Positions 16,256 through 25,228 of a DNA stretch of 64,000 nt are shown in pieces; within the stretch, counting starts at the first letter, position 1; each line of letters opens with the position of its first letter. Under the pieces are notes generated by a model. That model saw only the letters and a program-made list of their open reading frames with translations, made no database searches and was not told the origin of the DNA. A program made the translations under genes and the position numbers. This DNA comes from JBMORL01 sp049322335 (lineage in GTDB: Bacteria; Bacteroidota; Bacteroidia; Flavobacteriales_D; UBA2798): contig JBMORL010000055.1 in NCBI GenBank assembly GCA_049322335.1, positions 59,448-123,447 of the forward strand. The letters run 5' to 3'.

Positions 16256-17716
16256 ATGAGAAAAACCTTATTATCGCTCGGTGCGGGTTTTATAACGTGT
16301 GTCGCCTTTGCGCAAACATACCCGCTGGAAGTATATCATGAAACCAAATCTTTTCATGCCCCGGATGGAAAAAATATGGTTGAAGTGTATCTCCAGGTAA
16401 ATGCCGCAACGGTAAAATTCAGCCAGAAATCCAACAGCACTTACCAGTCAACCGTAGAAGTAACTGAAATAATCAAACAGGGAGATAAAATTATTGATTA
16501 TAAAAAGAATGAAGTAAGTAGTCCCGAAATGCCCGATACGGCTATTACCGATTACACCGACCAGCAACGATTTGTATTGCCCGATGGTGATTACGAACTG
16601 GAAATAACGGTAAAAGATCTTCGTGCGGAAAACGGACCCCCTTTTTCTGTAACTGTTCCTTTGAAAATAGCCCGCAATGATAAAGCTATTGGTTTTTCAG
16701 ATATTCAACTGGTGGAAAGTTTTAAAAAAGCAGAAGTGAGCGGGCCGATTACCAAGTCGGGCTACGATATTGCTCCATTTGTGTCAACTTACTATCCGGT
16801 AGATATAAATAAGATTGCCTATTACAGTGAATTGTATAATTCGGGTATGATGGGGGCAGATGAAAAGTTTTTGGTGTATCAGTATATTGAGAATGCAGAA
16901 ACCGGTACGCAGATGTCATCATGGGTAAAATTCAACCGGAATACAGCTAAAGAGGTCATTCCTGTTTTAAGTTATTTTGATATTTCTTCACTTCGTACCG
17001 GCAATTATAACCTCGTACTTGAAGTGAAAAATAAAAACAACGAAACGGTAGCCGTAAAAAAGATATTTTTTCAACGCAACAACCCGGCTTCATCAGTAAG
17101 CATGGATGATCTTTCAAAGGTGGATATCAAAGCTACTTTTGTGGAACGAATGGATAACGAAGACACGTTAACCGAATTCATTGCGTCTCTTCGCCCGGTT
17201 GCCAGTCCTGCTGAAATATCGATGGTAGACCGCCTGGTAAAAACACATGAAGATTTTGAATTGAAAAAACAATTCTTTTACAGCTTTTGGTCGTCCCGCA
17301 GCAGTGATCCTGAAAATGCGTGGAGAAAATATAATCTTGCTGTAAAAGATGTGCAGCGTATGTTTGGAACGCGGATCAGAAAAGGATATGAAACCGACCG
17401 GGGAATAACATTTCTTAAATACGGAGCGCCCGATGATGTGATGGACAGGCCCAATGAACCCGGTGCTTATCCTTACCAGATCTGGCACTATCACAAAGTC
17501 GGAAAATTCAATAACAAACGGTTTATTTTTTATTTACCCGACCTGGTGACTAACGACTATGCTGTTTTGCATTCTGATGTACCCGGAGAAATTAAAAATT
17601 ACCGTTGGGAACAGGTGCTTAATTCACGAAATACGCCCAATTCCAATTTAGATGATCCCAATGCTGTTCCGCAGTGGGGAGGGAATAGTAAAGAATATTT
17701 TAAAAATCCCCGTTGA
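16256..17716 (+). CDS. GWxTD domain-containing exported protein
   Basis: A 486-residue protein with a signal peptide ending near residue 20 (CVAFAQ). The N-terminal 290 residues are beta-rich. The C-terminal part matches the GWxTD domain of Bacteroidota (FKNPR preceded by MFGTRIRKGYETDRGITFLK, then YGAPDDVMDRPNEPGAYPYQ and IWHYHKVGKFNNKRFIFYLP); in this copy the name motif itself reads KGYETDRG. The function of the domain is not known; such proteins are probably periplasmic or outer-membrane associated. It is divergently transcribed from PadR and followed after 89 bases by a glycosyltransferase, in an ordinary chromosomal-looking setting. Confidence 0.85.
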   Translation: MRKTLLSLGAGFITCVAFAQTYPLEVYHETKSFHAPDGKNMVEVYLQVNAATVKFSQKSNSTYQSTVEVTEIIKQGDKIIDYKKNEVSSPEMPDTAITDYTDQQRFVLPDGDYELEITVKDLRAENGPPFSVTVPLKIARNDKAIGFSDIQLVESFKKAEVSGPITKSGYDIAPFVSTYYPVDINKIAYYSELYNSGMMGADEKFLVYQYIENAETGTQMSSWVKFNRNTAKEVIPVLSYFDISSLRTGNYNLVLEVKNKNNETVAVKKIFFQRNNPASSVSMDDLSKVDIKATFVERMDNEDTLTEFIASLRPVASPAEISMVDRLVKTHEDFELKKQFFYSFWSSRSSDPENAWRKYNLAVKDVQRMFGTRIRKGYETDRGITFLKYGAPDDVMDRPNEPGAYPYQIWHYHKVGKFNNKRFIFYLPDLVTNDYAVLHSDVPGEIKNYRWEQVLNSRNTPNSNLDDPNAVPQWGGNSKEYFKNPR

Positions 17717-17805
17717 TCATTAATTACATAAATTCAGGATCATTTAACGTTGTTTCACTATCCGGATTTGAATATTGTTATGCTAAGCGTTAGTTTTGTT
17801 TCCGG

Positions 17806-18828
17806 ATGAAGATCATTGTAGCCATACTTAATTATAACGGCAAAAAACACCTGGAGCATTTTTTACCTTCGGTTTTAAAAAACAGCGATGGTGCCGAAAT
17901 TGTGATCATAGATAATGCTTCAACGGATGACTCTGTGGAATTTTTGAAGAAAAACCATTCGCACTTGCGTATTGTTCAGAACCTAACAAATGGCGGATTT
18001 GCGCAGGGATATAATGAAGGATTACAGCAACTGGAAGCTGATATTTTTGTTTTACTCAATTCGGATGTGGAAGTAACACCGGGATGGATTACTCCTGTTG
18101 CAGAATTATTGATGAAAGATGAAAAAAATGCCGCAGCCCAGCCTAAAATTCTATCCTATATTAGAAAAACCCATTTCGAACATGCCGGTGCAGCGGGAGG
18201 GTTTATTGATAAAGACGGATACCCTTTTTGCCGCGGGAGAATTTTTAATGAAGTGGAAGAAGACATCGGGCAATACAATGTGAGCGGTGAGATTTTCTGG
18301 GCTACAGGCGCCTGCATGTTCATTAAAGCAAAATGTTTTAAGGAAGAAAATGGGTTCGATGCCGGTTTTTTTGCGCACATGGAAGAAATTGACCTTTGCT
18401 GGCGGCTAAAAAACAGGGGATACAAAATGATGTATTGTGCAGACTCCAAAGTATATCACCTCGGGGGAGGGACACTTAATTACGAAAGCCCGCGGAAAAC
18501 CTATCTCAATTTCCGGAATAATCTCTATGCCATCCATAAAAATTATAATGGCCCGCTTTTTTTAAAATTACTGCGAAGGAAAACGCTGGATGGTATTGCG
18601 GGGGTGGTTTTTTTATTGTCAGGCAAATACAAACACGCGTGGATGATCATGCTGGCTCATTTTCATTATTACCGGCAGTTTTCACAACTCAACCGGAAAA
18701 GAGAATATATTTCGGCAACAAGAAAGAATGAAAATCTTACAGGAGTTTATGATGGATCTGTAACGTATGATTTTTTTGTCGGGAAAAAGAAAAGATTCAG
18801 CGATTTGAAAAAATCTGAAAACAACTGA
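17806..18828 (+). CDS. Glycosyltransferase family 2 protein
   Basis: A 340-residue cytosolic or membrane-associated enzyme that transfers a sugar from a nucleotide donor, probably in surface polysaccharide synthesis. It shows the GT-A opening IIVAILNYNGKKHLEHFLPS, IVIIDNASTDDSVEFL, NGGFAQGYNEGL, the metal-site region LLNSDVEVTPGW, and the acceptor-side segment GFFAHMEEIDLCWRLKNRGY, a pattern typical of rhamnosyltransferase-like WbbL proteins. A hydrophobic patch near residues 262-275 (DGIAGVVFLLSG) may attach it to the membrane. The donor and acceptor cannot be deduced. It converges with the RND pump gene, 96 bases apart. Confidence 0.9.
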   Translation: MKIIVAILNYNGKKHLEHFLPSVLKNSDGAEIVIIDNASTDDSVEFLKKNHSHLRIVQNLTNGGFAQGYNEGLQQLEADIFVLLNSDVEVTPGWITPVAELLMKDEKNAAAQPKILSYIRKTHFEHAGAAGGFIDKDGYPFCRGRIFNEVEEDIGQYNVSGEIFWATGACMFIKAKCFKEENGFDAGFFAHMEEIDLCWRLKNRGYKMMYCADSKVYHLGGGTLNYESPRKTYLNFRNNLYAIHKNYNGPLFLKLLRRKTLDGIAGVVFLLSGKYKHAWMIMLAHFHYYRQFSQLNRKREYISATRKNENLTGVYDGSVTYDFFVGKKKRFSDLKKSENN

Positions 18829-18924
18829 AAAAACTTCTTCCTGTACTGATTGTTTGGATAATTTCATTTGACATTCTTCCGGTTACCATTCCGTTTTGTT
18901 AAACAGCCTGGTAAAATAAACCTG

Positions 18925-21900
18925 TTATATTTCAGCTTTTTTTTCTGAAACAATATAGTTGTCCAAAGCTTTTTTTCCAAACTTGTAGAACACAACAGGT
19001 GTAACAATCATATCCAGCAAAGTTGAACTTACCAGTCCACCGAGAATAACTGTTGCCACAGGATAAAGAATTTCTTTTCCTGATGCCTGTGCATCTAACG
19101 TTAAAGGGATAAGTGCAAGTGCAGCAACCAGTGCGGTCATTAATACCGGTACCAGCCTTTCAAGAGATCCGCGGACAATCATTTCTTTTGAAAATGTTTC
19201 ACCTTCATGTTGTACGAGGTGGATATAATGTGAAATCATCATTATACCGTTTCGAGAGGCGATACCGGTTAAGGTAATAAATCCAACAAGTGTGGCTACT
19301 GAAAAAACTCCGCCAGTAAGCTGAACAGCAATTACACTTCCAATTAATGCCAACGGAATGTTCAGCATAATTTGCAGTACTATAGTTGCTGATTTAAAAT
19401 GATGAAACAGAACAATAAAAATTCCACCCAATGAGAAAAGGCTTAGTATGAGGATCAAACCCGAGGCGGCTTTCTGACTTTCAAATTGTCCGCCATACTC
19501 AATATAATATCCTTCAGGCAGCTCAGGTTTTACGTTGTCTTCAATGGTTTGTTGTATTTCTTCCACCGTACTTCCCAGGTCTCTTCCCTGTACATTGCAA
19601 CTGATGGTAATTCTGCGTTGTGTGTTTTCGTGTGAAATAGTATTTATTCCTGTAGTGGGTAAAATATCAGCTACCTGTTCAAGAGGTATAAGACTCCCGT
19701 CAGGTTTATGTATAAGAGTATTTCGGATATTTTCAATATTCGACCTGTCTTCTTCTGTAGCTCTAAGCAGTAAGTCATAATATTTTTGTCCTTCTATCAC
19801 CTGGCTGGTAACTTTTCCGTTATAAAAAATTTCAAGATCTTCTGCAACAAGCCCGGGCTGCATTCCATATCGCTGAAGTGCATCATATTTTAACCGTATA
19901 ATTAACTGGTTTACCATAACCTGTTTTTCAATCTGAATATCAACTACACCATCTATTTTTTCAATTGTTTTTGCAATCCTGGATGCGTTAACGCGAAGAT
20001 CGGTTAAATCTGTTCCATATAGCTTGATAGCTACCTGCGCTCTTACACCGGAAAGAAGATGGTCGAGGCGATGCGATATCGGCTGCCCGATATTTACACT
20101 CACGCCTTTCAGTACTTCAAGATTTTTTCTGATATCCGCCAGTATCTCATCTCTCGATCTTTCTATATCTTCAAACAATTCTACTTCTATCTCCGAATTG
20201 CTTACAGGTTCAACATGCTCATCCAGTTCGGCTCTGCCGGTTCTGCGGCTAACATAGCGCACTTCCGGAACTTTTAGAATAAGTTTTTCGGCCATGGTTC
20301 CTATTTTATTACTTTCTTCAAGCGAAGTTCCGGCTGGCGTACTCAGATTTATTGTAAAAGATCCCTCATTAAAAGGTGGAAGAAATTCTGTTCCGAAAAA
20401 CGGAACGATAGAAATGGATGCAACAATAAGACAGGCGGCAATTCCGATAATGAGTTTGGGCCGTTTTAAAGACCAGTTTAACTGTTTTGTGTCTGCTTTT
20501 TTAAGCCATTTAACAAACTTTGTATCGTGTTCTTCTTTCTCTGATTTTATTTTTCCCAGCAAATAACTGCATAACACAGGAGTAATGGTAAGTGATACTA
20601 TCAGTGAGGCAATAATAGAAGTGATGTATGCCACTCCAAGAGGCGCAAATATTTTTCCTTCCATTCCCTGTAAATAAAACAAGGGAAGAAAAACAAGCAC
20701 CACTATTATTGTTGCATATACAATAGAATTTCTCACTTCACTGGAAGCATCAAATACTACTTTAAGAATAGGTTTCGGGTTTTGGGAAACTGTGTTTTCC
20801 TTTAATCGCCTGTATACATTTTCTACATCAACAATTGCATCATCAACCAATTCTCCTATAGCAATGGCTAAACCACCCAGAGTAAGAGTATTTATGGAAA
20901 TTCCAAAAAGTTTAAAAACGATAGCTGTAATTAACAGGGAAAGCGGAATGGCTGTAAGTGTTATAATCGTTGTGCGGATATTCATTAAAAAAATGAAAAG
21001 AATTATTACAACAAGAATAAACCCGTCACGCAAGGCTTCTTCTACATTGGTAAGAGAATTTTCTATAAAGTTTTTTTGTTGAAATACATAAGGATTTAGT
21101 TTTACATCTTTGGGTAACGATGATTTGAGTTCGGATAATGCCTGTTCTACTTTTTCTGTTAATTCTATTGTACTTGCTCCGGGTTGCTTTTCAACCGTAA
21201 GTATAACGGCCGGTTTTCCGTTTATACTAGCGTCACCGCGTTTTACGGCAGCTCCTAATTTTACATCAGCTACCTGCGATAATAATACAGGAAATCCCGA
21301 CTTGTTGGAGACAACAGTATTTTTCAGATCGTCCAGTGATTGAATTCTTCCGATATTCCGTATGATAACTTCCGATCCGTATTGATCGTAAAACCCGCCT
21401 GTAGTATTTTTATTGGAGTTTTGGAGAGCAAGATCAATATCATCAATGGTTAGGTTGAATTGTTTTAAGCGCGCACTGGAAATTAAAACCTGGTATTGTT
21501 TTCTTTCTCCTCCAATAGGTATTACCTGTGCAATGCCACTTATGCTCATCAGTCTCCTGCGGATAAGAAAATCTGAAATTGACCGTAATTCCATCTGGCT
21601 GGTAGAATCTGCGGTAACTCCTACCAGCATAATCTGCCCCATAACAGAGCTAATCGGGCCCATTACTGGTGTAATTCCTTCAGGCAATTGAACGGTTTGT
21701 AATTTTTCTGCCACCAGTTGCCGCGCTTTATAGATATCGGTTTCCCAGTTAAATTCAACAAAAACGATTCCCATGCCAATAGTAGAATTGCTTCTAACGG
21801 TTTCCACACCCGGAGATCCGTTTAATGCTATTTCTACAGGTAATGTCACCTGCGTTTCCACTTCTTCAGGCGCCATTCCGTTCGACTCAAGGAAAATAGT

Positions 21901-22041
21901 GACTCTCGGGCGATTTAAATCAGGCAATACATCCACCGGCAGACTTTTGATAGTAAAAAAACCATATACCATTAAAAGAAAAGCAAACGCCATTACCAGC
22001 ATCCGGTTTGTAAGAGAAAATTTTATCAGCTTATTTAACAT
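18925..22041 (-). CDS. Heavy-metal RND efflux pump, CusA/CzcA family (system 1)
   Basis: A 1038-residue inner-membrane proton antiporter that exports metal ions through a tripartite complex. It opens with LNKLIKFSLTNRMLVM, has the porter domains (PRVTIFLESNGMAPEEVETQ), twelve predicted helices and the fourth-helix motif AIGELVDDAIVDVENVYRRL near residues 395-410. That motif differs from the DFG...DG form of Zn/Co pumps and from the AMVDAAIVMIEN form of CusA, so it seems a third HME subtype of uncertain metal. The length is normal. It ends the operon containing the adaptor (25229) and outer-membrane factor (26875), but a nuclease-like gene lies between, 18 bases upstream. Confidence 0.92.
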   Translation of the reverse strand: MLNKLIKFSLTNRMLVMAFAFLLMVYGFFTIKSLPVDVLPDLNRPRVTIFLESNGMAPEEVETQVTLPVEIALNGSPGVETVRSNSTIGMGIVFVEFNWETDIYKARQLVAEKLQTVQLPEGITPVMGPISSVMGQIMLVGVTADSTSQMELRSISDFLIRRRLMSISGIAQVIPIGGERKQYQVLISSARLKQFNLTIDDIDLALQNSNKNTTGGFYDQYGSEVIIRNIGRIQSLDDLKNTVVSNKSGFPVLLSQVADVKLGAAVKRGDASINGKPAVILTVEKQPGASTIELTEKVEQALSELKSSLPKDVKLNPYVFQQKNFIENSLTNVEEALRDGFILVVIILFIFLMNIRTTIITLTAIPLSLLITAIVFKLFGISINTLTLGGLAIAIGELVDDAIVDVENVYRRLKENTVSQNPKPILKVVFDASSEVRNSIVYATIIVVLVFLPLFYLQGMEGKIFAPLGVAYITSIIASLIVSLTITPVLCSYLLGKIKSEKEEHDTKFVKWLKKADTKQLNWSLKRPKLIIGIAACLIVASISIVPFFGTEFLPPFNEGSFTINLSTPAGTSLEESNKIGTMAEKLILKVPEVRYVSRRTGRAELDEHVEPVSNSEIEVELFEDIERSRDEILADIRKNLEVLKGVSVNIGQPISHRLDHLLSGVRAQVAIKLYGTDLTDLRVNASRIAKTIEKIDGVVDIQIEKQVMVNQLIIRLKYDALQRYGMQPGLVAEDLEIFYNGKVTSQVIEGQKYYDLLLRATEEDRSNIENIRNTLIHKPDGSLIPLEQVADILPTTGINTISHENTQRRITISCNVQGRDLGSTVEEIQQTIEDNVKPELPEGYYIEYGGQFESQKAASGLILILSLFSLGGIFIVLFHHFKSATIVLQIMLNIPLALIGSVIAVQLTGGVFSVATLVGFITLTGIASRNGIMMISHYIHLVQHEGETFSKEMIVRGSLERLVPVLMTALVAALALIPLTLDAQASGKEILYPVATVILGGLVSSTLLDMIVTPVVFYKFGKKALDNYIVSEKKAEI

Positions 22042-22059
22042 GAAAACATTAATTAATTA

Positions 22060-23322
22060 TTACATATCAAAAACAATGTTTTTGGCAATTTTCTCCATAG
22101 CAGGATGACTATTTCCGAATTTGCACAAAGCATCGCAGTTGGCCCTTAATTCAGAAAATAAAATGTATTTTATTTTTACTTTTTGATTCCTGATGGATGG
22201 CCGGGATAATTGTAAACAAGTGTCTTTTTCTCTTTTATCGGGAACAACGATATAGAATATTTCATCGCCATCGCCAATAGAAAAAGACAGATCGGTTAAT
22301 CTCAGTATGCCGGAATAAATACTGGTGGATTTTTCGACTTCAAATGCAGCAACAACATTATTGGTGCCTTTTTCAAACCACAACACATCAATCATTTTAA
22401 TGGTTGACAATGTATCCTGGTCGGCATGTAGCTGCGGAAAATCGGATAGGCACAAAAAAGAAAAATTATTTCCGTTAAAGGATTTTGATTTATCATTTAT
22501 GGCACAAATTACATCACATCCCAGCGATTCGCCTATTTTTAAAAGATGGTATTGCATTTCTGAATGCAGGTTTTCATCCTGTTTTTCAGTTGTAATTTCT
22601 TCTTGTCTTTTATCAATCAGTTTTTCGAGCTTATGCCTTTCTTCAATTGAGAAATATTCATCATTTCCGGTTACTATTTTTTGCGTTCCTGCCTCAAACA
22701 GTAATCCGGATATGGCACCAAGGTCATGTGACAGTTCATGGAGATGTTTGTTATTGGTGTCTATTAAAACTTCTCTTAGTTTCAGGTATTCATTCCATGA
22801 ACCTAATTTTTTCCTGTCTCCAAAAATGGCATTGAAACCATTGAGAATGGCGGTATTGAAAGGGGGAATAAGTGTGGGGTGAAGAAAATAAAGAATATTT
22901 GCCACAGCCGGCCCCAGTCCTTTAATACGTAATGCGTCTAAATGATAAATCTCCCTTAGAATCTGTTCTTCGGTTTTTGCTTTCAGGCAGTTTTCCAGAA
23001 ATTGTCCAAATGCTTTTTTGTTTTCCTGGTTTTCATAAATATCGGGGATGCGTAATTTTGGCTTCCAGTAAAATGGGTGCCCCGCCCCGGCAAAAACCTG
23101 TTTCTGCTCCGAAATAGCAGCAAGTACAAATTCAAGTGATGATCCCTTGAAATCGTTTGGAAAACGATCGAGTTTAATGTCAAGAATAACCTGGAGCACT
23201 CCTCTCCTGATAGTGCGAAAAGCTTTTAACCGGTCGTTGTTATTTATAAACCAGATATTGTATACAGATTCGGGATCTGATTTATACTGGGTGATAATAT
23301 TTTTGAATGAAGGGCTCATCAT
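22060..23322 (-). CDS. Predicted HhH / PD-(D/E)XK nuclease-like protein inside the RND operon
   Basis: A 420-residue soluble protein with no signal peptide. Around residues 125-165 is a helix-hairpin-helix-like segment, DALRIKGLGPAVANILYFLH, followed by PFNTAILNGFNAIFG. The C-terminal domain (from about 265) has IDVLWFEKGTNNVVAAFEVE-KST, a D...ExExK-like core typical of restriction-endonuclease folds, then SGILRLTDL and QLSRPSI. It resembles predicted type II restriction enzymes but I cannot name the family, and no methyltransferase is nearby. It lies 18 bases before the pump gene and 42 after the His-rich protein, in the same direction, so it should be co-transcribed. Its cytosolic DNA-enzyme character is odd among envelope metal genes. 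Confidence 0.65.
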   Translation of the reverse strand: MMSPSFKNIITQYKSDPESVYNIWFINNNDRLKAFRTIRRGVLQVILDIKLDRFPNDFKGSSLEFVLAAISEQKQVFAGAGHPFYWKPKLRIPDIYENQENKKAFGQFLENCLKAKTEEQILREIYHLDALRIKGLGPAVANILYFLHPTLIPPFNTAILNGFNAIFGDRKKLGSWNEYLKLREVLIDTNNKHLHELSHDLGAISGLLFEAGTQKIVTGNDEYFSIEERHKLEKLIDKRQEEITTEKQDENLHSEMQYHLLKIGESLGCDVICAINDKSKSFNGNNFSFLCLSDFPQLHADQDTLSTIKMIDVLWFEKGTNNVVAAFEVEKSTSIYSGILRLTDLSFSIGDGDEIFYIVVPDKREKDTCLQLSRPSIRNQKVKIKYILFSELRANCDALCKFGNSHPAMEKIAKNIVFDM

Positions 23323-23364
23323 TATTGGTATTCCGTAGTTACAATTTTATTTTTTTCAGGTTGT

Positions 23365-23793
23365 TTATAGTCCGTTATAGGTATAAACCAGCGTATGCGT
23401 TTTATCTTTATAGGTGATTGAGATAATCGCTTCAAAGGCATTTATAGCATCAGCTAAATTTGCCACCATAAACTCTGATTGATTTATAAAAGTCAGGGTT
23501 GTTTCATTGCCATTTTTATAGGCTAGTTTAATTGTAGCGGACGCATTGCTCCAGGCCAGTGTTTTTAAATTGGAGTTGAGTAAATAAATTTTAAACTGGT
23601 CTTTTGCACTCATTTTATCAAATACGATTTCAATATGATATTTTCCAATATCCCTGATTTCACCACCATGCGGAGGTTTTATTTTATGAGTGTGTGCATC
23701 ATCGGTATGGCCATGACCACCGTGGTCGTGCTGGGCATTAACTGTAAGGGAGATAAATGCCAGTAATAAAATAAATATTGTTTTTGTTTTCAT
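23365..23793 (-). CDS. His-rich periplasmic metal-binding protein
   Basis: A 142-residue exported protein. The signal peptide ends at about residue 20 (SLTVNAQ), then a His cluster HDHGGHGHTDDAHTHK leads into PPHGGEIRDIGKYHIEIVFD, a motif often found in the N-terminal region of RND adaptors and small proteins next to them. The rest is a beta-sandwich-like fold (TLAWSNASATIKLAYKNGNE). It probably carries Cu, Zn or similar ions in the periplasm to the efflux complex. It lies 11 bases after the HMBD lipoprotein gene. Confidence 0.82.
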   Translation of the reverse strand: MKTKTIFILLLAFISLTVNAQHDHGGHGHTDDAHTHKIKPPHGGEIRDIGKYHIEIVFDKMSAKDQFKIYLLNSNLKTLAWSNASATIKLAYKNGNETTLTFINQSEFMVANLADAINAFEAIISITYKDKTHTLVYTYNGL

Positions 23794-23804
23794 TGTGTTG
23801 TTTA

Positions 23805-24839
23805 TTAGTGTGTATGTCCTTCGTGATTGTGTTCATGATTTTCAGATGACGCTTCTGTAGATGATGCTCCGTCTTTCACATTAATCACGAAATCAGCGGC
23901 AATTAGTTTTCCTTCAATCTGAAATTGCAGCCATCCGCGATAAATACCCGCACTTTCAAAAGTGGTGTGTAAATCAAGATTCCCGTTTTCTACTTCGGGA
24001 TGTACATGGAGATATTCAAAAGTCCCGGTTTTTAAAACTACCATATGAGATTTTGCCCCGAGATAATTGTCAAACGTTGCAGCGTCCAGTGTTTTGTTTC
24101 CCTTTTTAACAGTAGCTTTTATATGCATCTGTTTATTTGTTATCCAGCCCCCTTCAGCTTCAAGGGCGACTGTAACACCTTCACCTGAAAATGTAAGTCT
24201 TTCCTTCTCAAATGAAACTTCTTTATACGGATTTCCTTTTACTGTTAAATCAATTTTTTCAAGTTGGTGACTGGCTCCGGATGGAACATAATCAGCAAAA
24301 AGTGTATATCCGCCACCGTTTTCAAACCGTGTTTCATTTTGTCCTTTGCCATTGGTAAATTCTTTTTCTTTTGGCAAAACTTTTATTTGGTACGATCCGT
24401 CTGCCTGGTATTCAGGATGCACATGTTCGAAATAGGCGAGGTCGTTGGATACAATAATAAGGTGAAGTTTTTTTTCATGCTCCACATCAAGCGGAACCAT
24501 TTCGTCTTCTTTGCCTTTAATTTTGGGAGTAAAAAGAAGAGTAGCTTCTTTTCCCGACTCAATCTCAGCCGGGGCGGCAGAAAACTGCATAAAGTAGGAA
24601 TCACCGTTATTTTTTCCGGCATTGTCGTTATGTTCCAGTTTCATTCCGCATTTTGGACAAGTAGCGCCCTCCTCTCCAATGATGTCGGGATGCATTGGGC
24701 AAGCATACGTGTGTTGGTGGTTCTCATCATGTTTCTGACTATGGCCGTCACCCTTTTCTTTTGAAGGTGTTTCCGTTGAACCGCAGGATGCGAGAAACAA
24801 TGCTGACATCCACATTAAACTAAGAATTTGTGTTTTCAT
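23805..24839 (-). CDS. Heavy-metal-binding-domain lipoprotein, large
   Basis: A 344-residue lipoprotein: lipobox FLASC near residue 18, a His-rich linker, one HMBD domain (YACPMHPDIIGEEGATCPKC-GM), then two beta domains each carrying a FxHxHP-type motif (YFEHVHPEY, YLHVHPEV), and a His-rich tail EHNHEGHTH. Motifs and context point to periplasmic metal binding and transfer to the RND adaptor. The start at 24839 is preferred over an upstream ATG because it gives a clean signal peptide (KTQILSLMWMSALFL). It follows the thioredoxin-like gene by one base. Confidence 0.85.
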   Translation of the reverse strand: MKTQILSLMWMSALFLASCGSTETPSKEKGDGHSQKHDENHQHTYACPMHPDIIGEEGATCPKCGMKLEHNDNAGKNNGDSYFMQFSAAPAEIESGKEATLLFTPKIKGKEDEMVPLDVEHEKKLHLIIVSNDLAYFEHVHPEYQADGSYQIKVLPKEKEFTNGKGQNETRFENGGGYTLFADYVPSGASHQLEKIDLTVKGNPYKEVSFEKERLTFSGEGVTVALEAEGGWITNKQMHIKATVKKGNKTLDAATFDNYLGAKSHMVVLKTGTFEYLHVHPEVENGNLDLHTTFESAGIYRGWLQFQIEGKLIAADFVINVKDGASSTEASSENHEHNHEGHTH

Positions 24840-24840
24840 T

Positions 24841-25224
24841 TTATTTTTTAGGTTTAAGTAAATACAAAAGTTCTTTTTCAACCAGCGGCATGATAGAAAG
24901 CGTTTCAGTTATTCTGCCGATCTCCTGCCTGCTGTTATTTTGGAGAATGATAGTGGGAACACGGTTTATTACTTTATTATCTGTCGAAATAAAGGGAAGG
25001 TCCCACCGGGTTACATAAATTATTTTGTATTTATGATGCGAAATGGATTTAAGTACTTTAAAAAGTGGCGGGATAAGAGGTTTGGTATCCTTGCAATGGA
25101 CGTCTACATACATGATAAGTTTTACATTTTGCATAAAAATTTTCAGCTGGGAACAAACAACCGGGTTGGGGTTGTATTTGTTAAACCCTTCGTAAAACCA
25201 TTCTTCGTTAAAAATCTTTTCCAT
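24841..25224 (-). CDS. Thioredoxin-like protein with CxxT motif
   Basis: A 127-residue protein with a thioredoxin-like alphabetical order: strand LIMYVDVHCKDTKPLIPPLF with C-K-D-T in place of CxxC, strand KIIYVTRWDLP, and the cis-proline strand RVPTIILQNNSRQEIGRI. Proteins with a single active-site Cys can still act as monothiol oxidoreductases or bind metals. No signal peptide is seen, so it should be cytosolic, which is unexpected between periplasmic components. It lies 4 bases after the adaptor and 1 base before the next gene, so it is part of the operon. Confidence 0.7.
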   Translation of the reverse strand: MEKIFNEEWFYEGFNKYNPNPVVCSQLKIFMQNVKLIMYVDVHCKDTKPLIPPLFKVLKSISHHKYKIIYVTRWDLPFISTDNKVINRVPTIILQNNSRQEIGRITETLSIMPLVEKELLYLLKPKK

Positions 25225-25228
25225 TCTT

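Noticed and set aside
22325..22882. A 185-codon plus-strand frame
   Set aside because: It is antisense to the nuclease-like gene and rich in Ser and Cys, as expected from a reverse reading.
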